DNA of 32,273 nt, taken from the NCBI GenBank assembly GCA_002402965.1, contig DHGW01000024.1:1-32273 (forward strand). Reading direction: 5' to 3'. Positions 25,991 through 32,273 of the stretch are shown here, piece by piece; the stretch's first letter is position 1; each line of letters begins with the position of its first letter. The position numbers and the translations under genes are program-made. Source of the stretch: Bacteroidales bacterium UBA4788. Lineage in GTDB: Bacteria; Bacteroidota; Bacteroidia; Bacteroidales; VadinHA17. The notes under the pieces were generated by a model. The model saw only the letters and a list, made by a program, of their open reading frames with translations, ran no database searches and was not told the origin of the DNA.

Positions 25991-26917
25991 ATGGGAAACA
26001 GGATCAGGGTTAAGGCACCTGCAACGGTCTCCAACCTCAACTGCGGATTTGATGTTATCGGGCTTGCCCTGGAGGAGCCCTTTGATACTGTTGAGCTTGA
26101 GCTGACAGGTACGGGCCGGGTTGAGATTGAGGATATAAGGGGTTGTGACACCCTGAGCCGGGACCCTGAAAAGAATGTTGTGGGTAAGGTGCTGGAAGCA
26201 ATCTCTGCAAGGGCAGGCCGGCAGACAGGATTCAGGGTTGTTCTGGAGAAGGGCATCAGACCGGGAAGCGGTATAGGGTCAAGCGGTGCCAGTGCTGCTG
26301 CTGCTGCCTTCGCCGCCGGCCAACTGTTGGGAAACATTTTCACCAGAGAGGAACTGGTAAGATTTGCCATGGAGGGCGAGCTCCTTGCCTCGGGAGCGGC
26401 GCATGCCGACAATGTTGCACCTGCAATCTACGGCGGTATTGTCCTGGTACGCAGCTATGAACCGCTTGATATTGTAGAGCTTAATATTCCCTCAGAGCTC
26501 TGGTGTGTGGTAATTCACCCGGAGACTGAGATAAAGACGTCAATGGCCAGGGGATTGCTTGACAGCCATATACCTCTCCAGGTCGCAGTGAGACAATGGG
26601 GTAACCTGGCTGGTCTCGTGGCGGGGCTTTACAGGGATGATTATGATCTTATTGGCCGCTCTCTCGTCGATTTTGTGGCCGAACCCAAACGCGCCGTACT
26701 CATCAGGGGATTCAGAGAACTGAAGGAATCAGCAATGAAGCACGGAGCCCTTGGAGCCGGCATTTCCGGCTCAGGACCTTCGGTATTTGCGCTGTGCAGA
26801 GGCATGGATGCAGCCGGAGCAGTACTTAAGGCGATGTCGGAGACAATTCAAGCCACGGAAGTTGCCTTCGACGCATATATGTCGCCGGTCAGCCGTAAGG
26901 GTGCCCAGGTCTGTTGA
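25991..26917 (+). CDS. thrB: Homoserine kinase (GHMP family)
   Basis: 308 residues, the usual length. The N-terminus RVKAPATVSNLNCGFDVIGL matches the homoserine-kinase start that binds substrate, and PGSGIGSSGASAAAAAFA (near residues 91-108) is the GHMP ATP-binding loop. GALGAGISGSGPSVFALC near the C-terminus is the third GHMP motif. Reaction: ATP-dependent phosphorylation of L-homoserine to O-phospho-L-homoserine in the cytoplasm. The product is the substrate of the next gene, threonine synthase, whose start follows 17 bases after this stop. In many Bacteroidetes thrA (aspartokinase/homoserine dehydrogenase) precedes thrB, but here the upstream neighbour is the divergent CotH gene. Confidence 0.96.
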   Translation: MGNRIRVKAPATVSNLNCGFDVIGLALEEPFDTVELELTGTGRVEIEDIRGCDTLSRDPEKNVVGKVLEAISARAGRQTGFRVVLEKGIRPGSGIGSSGASAAAAAFAAGQLLGNIFTREELVRFAMEGELLASGAAHADNVAPAIYGGIVLVRSYEPLDIVELNIPSELWCVVIHPETEIKTSMARGLLDSHIPLQVAVRQWGNLAGLVAGLYRDDYDLIGRSLVDFVAEPKRAVLIRGFRELKESAMKHGALGAGISGSGPSVFALCRGMDAAGAVLKAMSETIQATEVAFDAYMSPVSRKGAQVC

Positions 26918-26934
26918 AAGGAAAGATTCTGATC

Positions 26935-28236
26935 ATGCAATACTATAATCTGAAAGATCCGCGTATAAGAACCGGCTTCAGGGGTGCGATGGAGAGAGGC
27001 ATCCCGGCTGACATGGGCCTATTTATGCCTGAACGGATCCCTCTGATGGATGCCGGATTCTTCAGGCGGCTGCCTCAGATGACACTGGCAGAGATTGGCA
27101 CCGAGGCAGGTGCTCTTTATACCGGTGAGGACATACCTGCGGAGGCACTGCGGCAGATATGCATAGAGGCATTTGATTTCCCGGTCATCATCCGGCAGGT
27201 GGATGAGCGCAAGGCAGCACTGGAACTGTTCCATGGTCCTACGGCAGCCTTCAAGGATTTCGGAGCGAGGTTCATGGCCGGCTGCTTCAGGTATTTCTCC
27301 TCGAGGTATGACAAAAGAAGAGTGGTGCTGGTGGCCACCTCCGGCGACACGGGAGGAGCAATAGCTTCCAGCTTCCTGGGGGTCGACGGGGTGGATGTCA
27401 TCATCCTCTACCCTTCTGAAAGGGTAAGCAGGCTGCAGGAAAACCAGCTCACCACACTCGGCAGGAATATTACCGCCATTGAAGTGGAGGGCACCTTTGA
27501 CGACTGTCAGGCGATGGTAAAGCACGCCCTGGCCGGTGGTTCGGCTGGCGACCGTGTCAGGCTCACTTCGGCCAATTCAATAAACATCGCACGGCTGATC
27601 CCGCAGGAATTTTATTACTATTATGCCATCGGGCAAACCGGTGACGGAAAGGTTCTCTCCGTTCCTGGAGGCAACTTCGGAAACATAACAGCAGCTGCCA
27701 TGGCATGGAGGTCAGGCCTTGGGATATCCCACCTCATTGCAGCCACCAACATCAACAGGGCGGTGCCATATTACCTGGAGACAGGTCGCTTCACTCCGGC
27801 TTCCAGCATTGCCACAATAGCCAATGCGATGGATGTAGGCAATCCGGGCAACTTCGACAGGTTCAGGAGAGTTTTTGATGACGATCATGAGACAATTGTA
27901 CGGTCGGTTTCGGGTTTCTGGTTTGATGATGACAGGATAAGAGAACAGATAAGGGAGGAATACTGCAGGACGGGTTATGTGCTCGATCCTCATGGCGCCA
28001 TCGCAAGCCTCGGGCTTGATGCATATCTGGATAGCCATCCCGGTTCAACGGGCATCTTCGTGGCAACTGCCCATCCGGCAAAATTCAACGATATTGTGGA
28101 GCCACTGATCGGCAGGAAACTTGAAATGCCTGACAGTCTGAAGGGTTTCCTCGGCGGGAGAAAGCAATCAGTGAAGATGAAGGCCGGTTATAGCAATCTT
28201 GCCGGGTATCTGAATGACAGGTATATGTATGGGTGA
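26935..28236 (+). CDS. thrC: Threonine synthase
   Basis: 433 residues from ATG 26935, chosen because GAAAGGAAAG a few bases upstream is a reasonable ribosome site. An in-frame TTG at 26914 overlapping the thrB stop would add seven residues. The PLP site is ELFHGPTAAFKDFGARFM with Lys107 as the Schiff-base lysine; VATSGDTGGAIASSF binds the cofactor phosphate, and VPGGNFGNITAAAMA is also conserved. The N-terminal YYNLKDPRIRTGFRGAMERG domain and total length place it in the longer, E. coli/yeast-like class. Reaction: O-phosphohomoserine plus water to L-threonine plus phosphate. It is the middle gene of an apparent operon and its 3' end overlaps the radical-SAM gene. Confidence 0.96.
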   Translation: MQYYNLKDPRIRTGFRGAMERGIPADMGLFMPERIPLMDAGFFRRLPQMTLAEIGTEAGALYTGEDIPAEALRQICIEAFDFPVIIRQVDERKAALELFHGPTAAFKDFGARFMAGCFRYFSSRYDKRRVVLVATSGDTGGAIASSFLGVDGVDVIILYPSERVSRLQENQLTTLGRNITAIEVEGTFDDCQAMVKHALAGGSAGDRVRLTSANSINIARLIPQEFYYYYAIGQTGDGKVLSVPGGNFGNITAAAMAWRSGLGISHLIAATNINRAVPYYLETGRFTPASSIATIANAMDVGNPGNFDRFRRVFDDDHETIVRSVSGFWFDDDRIREQIREEYCRTGYVLDPHGAIASLGLDAYLDSHPGSTGIFVATAHPAKFNDIVEPLIGRKLEMPDSLKGFLGGRKQSVKMKAGYSNLAGYLNDRYMYG

Positions 28237-29401
28237 TGAACAGATGGCAGAACATTCAGACATAAGTGACAGGAACTGTGAGTTTCAGGTTTTTGTTAAA
28301 CCGGTTGGCGCCGGGTGTAATCTCAGGTGCAGCTATTGCTACTACCTGGACAAGGAACATCTCAGGGAGGCATCGCCGGGACTCCGGATGAGCGACGAGG
28401 TCCTTACGGAATACATCAGGCAGCATATTCATGCATCTGGCGGACAGGAGTCGTTTTTCTCGTGGCATGGAGGAGAGCCCATGATGGCAGGGCCTGGCTT
28501 CTACCGGAGGGTTATGGAGATTCAAAAGAGACTGGCCCCGGAAGGTTGCACCATCCTTAACGGGATGCAGACCAATGCCACTCTTATCGATGAAGAATGG
28601 GGCAGGTTCCTGAGTAAGGAGGGTTTTTATGTCGGTGTAAGCCTTGACGGGCCGGAGCGATTTCACAACAGTAACAGAAAGAGGGCTGACGGCAGCAGAA
28701 CTTTTACAGAGGTGATGCGGGGGCTTGACATCCTTCGCTCATACGGTGTTCCGCACGAGATACTGTGCGTGGTCAACAGCGAAAATATGCATGCACCTCT
28801 TGAGGTTTACAGGTTTTTTAAAAGCCTGGGTGTTCCCTTCATTACTTTCCTCCCGCTTGTGGAGCGACAGGGAAACAACGCTGCCGGGGTGACGGCACGC
28901 AGCGTCCGGCCTGCTGACTTCGGAAGATTCCTTTCAGCCATTTTCGACGAATGGATTGAAAATGACATTGGAAAGATTAAGGTTCAGGTCTTTGAGGAGG
29001 CACTCCGTACTGCCTTCGGGCAGGAGCACACCATCTGCATTTTCAAACCCGTCTGCGGTGCCGTACCGGTGGTGGAGATGAACGGTGATTTCTACTCCTG
29101 TGATCATTTCGTGGATGAGGAGCACCGTATTGGTAATATCATGGAGTCAACACTGGAAATGCTCCTTGATCATCCGCGTCAGATGGCCTTCGGCGAAGCC
29201 AAGAAAGCAACGCTGCCCCGCTATTGCATGGAATGCGGGGTGCTTGAGATGTGCAACGGGGAATGTCCTAAAAACAGGTTTGTAAGTACGCCTGACGGCG
29301 AACCTGGTCTGAATTACCTCTGTGAGGGGTACAGGCAGTTCTTCAACCACTGCCGCCCCTTCGTCAGCGAAGTTGCGAGGGTGTGGAAAGGCGGCTTTTA
29401 G
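28214..29401 (+). CDS. Anaerobic sulfatase-maturating enzyme (radical SAM/SPASM)
   Basis: 395 residues from ATG 28214, which overlaps the end of thrC by 23 bases; ATGs at 28229 and 28244 are equally credible starts, as the conserved protein begins only at FQVFVKPVGAGCNLRC. The radical-SAM cluster motif is CNLRCSYCYYL (Cys35, Cys39, Cys42, CxxxCxxC). FSWHGGEPMM and GVSLDGPERFH are typical of anSME. The C-terminal SPASM/twitch part carries further cysteines for two auxiliary [4Fe-4S] clusters, as in FKPVCGAV, FYSCDHF, YCMECGVLEMCNGECPKNRF and YLCEGY. Reaction: oxidation of an active-site Cys or Ser of a sulfatase to formylglycine under anoxic conditions. No sulfatase gene is in the window, so it would act on targets encoded elsewhere. 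Overlap with thrC suggests translational coupling. Confidence 0.93.
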   Translation: MTGICMGDEQMAEHSDISDRNCEFQVFVKPVGAGCNLRCSYCYYLDKEHLREASPGLRMSDEVLTEYIRQHIHASGGQESFFSWHGGEPMMAGPGFYRRVMEIQKRLAPEGCTILNGMQTNATLIDEEWGRFLSKEGFYVGVSLDGPERFHNSNRKRADGSRTFTEVMRGLDILRSYGVPHEILCVVNSENMHAPLEVYRFFKSLGVPFITFLPLVERQGNNAAGVTARSVRPADFGRFLSAIFDEWIENDIGKIKVQVFEEALRTAFGQEHTICIFKPVCGAVPVVEMNGDFYSCDHFVDEEHRIGNIMESTLEMLLDHPRQMAFGEAKKATLPRYCMECGVLEMCNGECPKNRFVSTPDGEPGLNYLCEGYRQFFNHCRPFVSEVARVWKGGF

Positions 29402-29446
29402 CAGGCCTTGTCAGAATCAGAACCGGTTATACCCGGAAAGCGATGA

Positions 29447-30298
29447 TCAGCTACCCAGTTTCTCCCTGAAGAAGTTTGTTGTCCTTTCCCAGGCCAGGTC
29501 TGCAGCCTCTTTGTTGTAACGTTCGCCCGTATCATTGTTGAACGCGTGCTGCGTACCCTCGTATATGAAAATCTGGTACTCTATTCCGGCCTGTTTGAGA
29601 GCCTCCTCGAAGGCAGGTATTCCGGCGTTGATGCGTTCATCGTCGCTGGCGTAGTGAGCCATCATCTTAGCCTTGATCTTAGGGACCTCTTCGGATGAGG
29701 GTGTTGACCCGTAGTAGGGAACTGCCGCATCGAGGTCCGGTGAGTTTACGGCCACCTGGTTGGTCATGGCGCCGCCCCAGCAGAAGCCTGTGCAGCCCAC
29801 TTTCCCGGTTGAGCGCGGATGGGTTTCAAGGTATTTTACTGCTGCGACGAAGTTTTTTATTGTCTCCTCGCGGTCAAGCTGGCCTATCATCTCGCGGCCC
29901 TTGTCCTGGTCTTCGGGAGTGCCACCCAGGGGAGAGAGGGCATCCGGGGCCAGTGCTACGAATCCCTCCTGTGCCATGCGGTTGTTCACATCACGGATAT
30001 GGGGCACGAGTCCCCTGTTCTCATGGATTACGATCACTCCCGGGTACTTTTTCTTTCCTTCCGGGATGGAGATCCAGGCGCGCATGTCTCCTGAAGCGCC
30101 AGGGTAGGTTACGTATTCGCCGATAACCTTCAGGACCTCCTTGCCGGCAGCCCTGGCTGAGGCGCCGCTGCAACCCGGCAGTATCACGACGGCGGCAGCG
30201 GTGCCACCGGTGACCAGTGCCAGTTTCTTCATAAACTCTCGCCGGCTTACATTGCCGTTGCGGTACTCCTCGTACAGTTCGTTTGCTTTCCTCTTCAT
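29447..30298 (-). CDS. Dienelactone hydrolase-family protein with Tat lipoprotein signal
   Basis: 283 residues. The N-terminus has a twin-arginine motif (VSRREFMKK, Arg19-Arg20), a hydrophobic stretch and a lipobox LPGC with Cys43, so it should be exported folded by Tat and lipid-anchored. The alpha/beta-hydrolase domain (about 60-280) has the DLH-type nucleophile GFCWGGAMT (Cys173), an acidic residue near HYASDDERI (Asp218 or 219) and the His of GTQHAFNND (His250), giving the Cys-Asp-His triad of dienelactone hydrolases. Substrate is unknown; the family hydrolyses lactones and small esters. The gene starts 39 bases after the nucleotide-sugar dehydrogenase stop and is probably cotranscribed with it. 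It converges on the radical-SAM gene. Confidence 0.9.
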   Translation of the reverse strand: MKRKANELYEEYRNGNVSRREFMKKLALVTGGTAAAVVILPGCSGASARAAGKEVLKVIGEYVTYPGASGDMRAWISIPEGKKKYPGVIVIHENRGLVPHIRDVNNRMAQEGFVALAPDALSPLGGTPEDQDKGREMIGQLDREETIKNFVAAVKYLETHPRSTGKVGCTGFCWGGAMTNQVAVNSPDLDAAVPYYGSTPSSEEVPKIKAKMMAHYASDDERINAGIPAFEEALKQAGIEYQIFIYEGTQHAFNNDTGERYNKEAADLAWERTTNFFREKLGS

Positions 30299-30337
30299 CG
30301 GTTTGCTGCTTTATTTGGGGTTATCTGTCTCTGTGGT

Positions 30338-31972
30338 TCAGGATTTGCGTGTCTCCTCCTTGATCCTCTGGATATGTCCGCGCCCGAGTCCTTTCACTTC
30401 ACAGCCGAGCTGGAAGTAACGGCGGATCCTGTCATCCGTGAGGATGCCGAAGCAGTCAATTATTGCTGCCGGCTGACCGATTGTCTTCACAACCTTGTCC
30501 GGGTCAAGATCGAGGTAAGCGGAATGTGGGACAGCCAGGATGACAGCCTCGGCGCCCTTGAGTGCCTTATTGAGGTTTTGTTCGATCCTTATCTCCTTGA
30601 GTTTATCCTGGTTGCGGAAGAACTGGGCCTTGCTCTGTCCTTCAGCCGGGTAGGTATCCTGCTGCTCGAACTCCCACCAATGCTCCACATAGGGATCATG
30701 AACGCGTATTTCTGCACCCATCTCAGTGAGTTTGCGTATGACTATTTCTGAGCCGCTGTAACGGGTGTCGCCCACGTCCTCGCGGTATGCGGCACCCAGC
30801 ACAAGCACGTCGGCAGCCGCAATGGGCTTGCCCATGTTGCGCAGCGCATCGCGGGTCAGCTGCCCTACGTGCAGTCCGCGGGTATCATTTATATCGATAG
30901 CCATCGGGGTTATCCTGAAGATGTCGTCCTCGAAGCCAAGGATATGCTTATATGCCCAGACGCCCAGCCCGCCGTCCTTTGGCAGGCAGTATCCGCCGAT
31001 CCCGGGTCCGGGGAAGATCATGTTGCTGTGTGTCGGCCTCATCTTTATCGCCTTGATAACCTTTACCAGGTCGACTCCGTTTCGCTCTGCGAAGAGGCTC
31101 CACTCATCGAGGAAGGCGAGTATTGTGGCGCGGTAGCTGTTCTCAACGATCTTGGCCGTCTCCGACTCGATGGGCCGGTCCATGACGGTGAGAGGGAATT
31201 TCTCCGTATTGAGCACCTCGGTGAGGAACTTCACCACGCGCTTTTTGGCCTCCTCGTTGATGCCGCTGCAGACCCTCCAGAAATCGCGTATGCTGGCAAC
31301 ATAATTACGACCTGGCATGACCCTCTCATAGCTGTGAGCCAGCAGCGGATCACTTTTGATGCCACGCTTGGTGAATGCTTTTTTCATTATGGGATAGGCC
31401 ACCTGCTCGGTGGTGCCCGGTGCCACGGTGGTCTCAATGAGTACAAGAGCTTCGGCCGGGATATGTTCTGCAATGACTGCCAGTGAGGCCTCCAGGGCTG
31501 CCATATCGGTCTGCCCGTTGCGCACGTTGCCAAGCTCCTCTTTGATGTAGTCGCACTGAACATCAACCACCACCACATCAGCCAGCTTTAGAACGTCATA
31601 TGTATAAGTTGCCATGAGCGTCTTCTTCTCCTTCACGCAGCGGGCTATCATCGGATCAACCTCAGGATCTTCCGCCTTCACAGGCGACACACCCTTGTTC
31701 AGCATGGGGATCTTCCAGAAGCTGCGTGCACTTGGCCTCTGCATGCCGATGACGAACTTGGAGGGTTTGCCTTTCTTGTCGACGGTGTCAGCAACGATGG
31801 CAGCCATCACCGCTCCCACGAAGCCCACGCCCATGACCACCACTATCTCACGGCCTTTGGCGCGCTCCTGCTTAACCCGCTTCTTAATGGTTTCAAATTC
31901 GTTTTTATAATCTTCCGGTTTCGGAAGGGGAAATTTCTCGCCACTCGGGCTGACAGAATACTTTTCGCTCAT
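30338..31972 (-). CDS. Nucleotide-sugar dehydrogenase (UDP-glucose/UDP-ManNAc/GDP-mannose dehydrogenase family)
   Basis: 544 residues, about 100 longer than usual members (about 420-450). The NAD-binding Rossmann motif is VVVMGVGFVGAVMAA (GxGxxG at 48-53). The central region has ETTVAPGTTEQV, ENSYRATILAF and the catalytic GPGIGGYCLPKDGG with Cys329. The C-terminal UDP-binding domain begins near VLVLGAAYREDVGDTRYSGS and contains VHDPYVEHW and AVILAVPHSAY. Reaction: two-step NAD-dependent oxidation of a nucleotide sugar to the uronic acid, for surface polysaccharide. The extra length comes from an N-terminal leader of about 40 residues and insertions such as QQDTYPAEGQSKAQFFRN. Which sugar is used cannot be told from sequence. 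It precedes the DLH gene; no glycosyltransferase is adjacent within the window. Confidence 0.88.
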   Translation of the reverse strand: MSEKYSVSPSGEKFPLPKPEDYKNEFETIKKRVKQERAKGREIVVVMGVGFVGAVMAAIVADTVDKKGKPSKFVIGMQRPSARSFWKIPMLNKGVSPVKAEDPEVDPMIARCVKEKKTLMATYTYDVLKLADVVVVDVQCDYIKEELGNVRNGQTDMAALEASLAVIAEHIPAEALVLIETTVAPGTTEQVAYPIMKKAFTKRGIKSDPLLAHSYERVMPGRNYVASIRDFWRVCSGINEEAKKRVVKFLTEVLNTEKFPLTVMDRPIESETAKIVENSYRATILAFLDEWSLFAERNGVDLVKVIKAIKMRPTHSNMIFPGPGIGGYCLPKDGGLGVWAYKHILGFEDDIFRITPMAIDINDTRGLHVGQLTRDALRNMGKPIAAADVLVLGAAYREDVGDTRYSGSEIVIRKLTEMGAEIRVHDPYVEHWWEFEQQDTYPAEGQSKAQFFRNQDKLKEIRIEQNLNKALKGAEAVILAVPHSAYLDLDPDKVVKTIGQPAAIIDCFGILTDDRIRRYFQLGCEVKGLGRGHIQRIKEETRKS

Positions 31973-32050
31973 ATGTTTTTCTTTAAGATGATTTAATCGG
32001 ATGAATAAAATTAGTAAAAAGAATCGTGATGTATATCCTGCATTCTAGTA

Positions 32051-32081
32051 TATGAAACGTTAAACGCGCTACCTAACTTTG
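32051..32081 (+). promoter_or_regulatory. Candidate promoter for the right-edge gene
   Basis: TATG (32051-32054, three of four bases of TTTG) and TAACTTTG (32074-32081, full TAnnTTTG match) are separated by exactly 19 bases. The predicted start is about 85 bases before the ATG at 32172, leaving a leader with the inverted repeat at 32119-32180. No good promoter was found for the divergent dehydrogenase in this 199-base gap. Confidence 0.5.
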
Positions 32082-32118
32082 TTTCTGTAAAATTAGAATA
32101 GGGATGCAATAGTAAGAA

Positions 32119-32180
32119 GAAAGTCACGGTTGATTAATAGTTTTAAGGTACAAACAAAAAAACTTACAACCATGACTTTC
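32119..32180 (+). repeat. Inverted repeat spanning the start codon of the right-edge gene
   Basis: GAAAGTCACGGTTG (32119-32132) and CAACCATGACTTTC (32167-32180) are complementary at 13 of 14 positions, with a 34-base AT-rich spacer. The single mismatch falls on the A of the ATG at 32172. In RNA the arms would pair and bury the start codon; in DNA they could be a protein-binding site or a mobile-element end. Only the repeat itself is directly seen. Confidence 0.65.
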
Positions 32181-32273
32181 GAAGAACGTGAGCAAATTAC
32201 GAAGAAAAATTCAGATGACCTGCTTTCGCAGTTGATAGATTATCAGGGAGAGAACCTGATAAGTGAGATATTA
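32172..32273 (+). CDS. Unrecognised protein, N-terminal 34 residues only (runs off the window)
   Basis: An open frame starts with ATG 32172 and continues to the right edge without stop. The visible protein begins MTFEEREQITKKNSDDLLSQ and continues with a charged, helical-looking stretch. There is no signal peptide or membrane segment in this part. The frame is supported by a credible promoter (32051-32081) and by the lack of any other gene in this region. I do not recognise the family from 34 residues; a regulator, a toxin-antitoxin component or a mobile-element protein are all possible. The region is more AT-rich than the rest of the window. Confidence 0.5.
   Translation, partial: MTFEEREQITKKNSDDLLSQLIDYQGENLISEIL

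Noticed and set aside
30869..31486. 205-codon open frame on the plus strand
   Set aside because: Antisense to the nucleotide-sugar dehydrogenase; no recognisable protein features.
1..32273. CRISPR array, IS element, tRNA or rRNA gene
   Set aside because: No regularly spaced repeats, transposase motifs, or RNA gene sequences were recognised by reading.

Overview
The window looks like chromosomal DNA of an anaerobic or facultatively anaerobic Bacteroidetes, most likely order Bacteroidales. The evidence is a SusC/SusD pair, a type IX secretion (T9SS) C-terminal domain, Bacteroidetes-type promoters (-7 TAnnTTTG with TTTG-like -33), weak Shine-Dalgarno signals, NrfHA nitrite ammonification, an anaerobic sulfatase maturase and an NhaD antiporter. 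NhaD, together with a laminarin-type glycan locus, hints at a marine or saline habitat; that habitat is inference. No rRNA, tRNA, CRISPR array or transposase was recognised.

Layout. Positions 1-2909 (minus): an NhaD Na+/H+ antiporter cut by the left edge and a beta-CASP metallo-beta-lactamase nuclease. 3066-4764 (plus): a DUF47 (PhoU-like) protein and a PiT phosphate transporter. 4842-9333 (minus): pyruvoyl-dependent arginine decarboxylase, NrfH, NrfA and a secreted GH35 beta-galactosidase, read in that order. 9519-23804 (plus): a polysaccharide utilisation locus (PUL) with a membrane-spanning LuxR-type sensor-regulator, SusC, SusD, a PKD-containing surface lipoprotein, and GH3, GH16 and GH30 enzymes. 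23808-25838 (minus): a secreted CotH-kinase/lamin-tail protein with a T9SS tail. 25991-29401 (plus): homoserine kinase, threonine synthase and a radical-SAM sulfatase maturase overlapping thrC. 29447-31972 (minus): a Tat-lipoprotein dienelactone hydrolase and a nucleotide-sugar dehydrogenase. 32172 to the end (plus): the first 34 codons of an unrecognised gene whose start codon lies in an inverted repeat.

How the genes work together. The PUL fits uptake and breakdown of laminarin or a related beta-1,3/1,6-glucan: GH16 cuts the beta-1,3 backbone, GH30 removes or cuts beta-1,6 links, SusCD and the PKD lipoprotein bind and import oligosaccharides, and GH3 releases glucose. The regulator would sense a glucan fragment in the periplasm and act directly on the susC promoter, where two perfect 18-base repeats lie 22 bases apart, each carrying a -7 box. 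A 16-bp hairpin between the binding-protein gene and the hydrolase genes may set the ratio of transporter to enzyme. NrfHA takes electrons from menaquinol to reduce nitrite to ammonium. The rest is housekeeping: phosphate and sodium transport, threonine synthesis and sugar-nucleotide oxidation.

The genes belong to recognised families. I found no clearly new multi-gene system. The least explained items are the susC promoter repeats, the intercistronic PUL hairpin, the unassigned modules of the PKD lipoprotein, the CotH/T9SS protein beside the PUL and the inverted repeat at the right edge.
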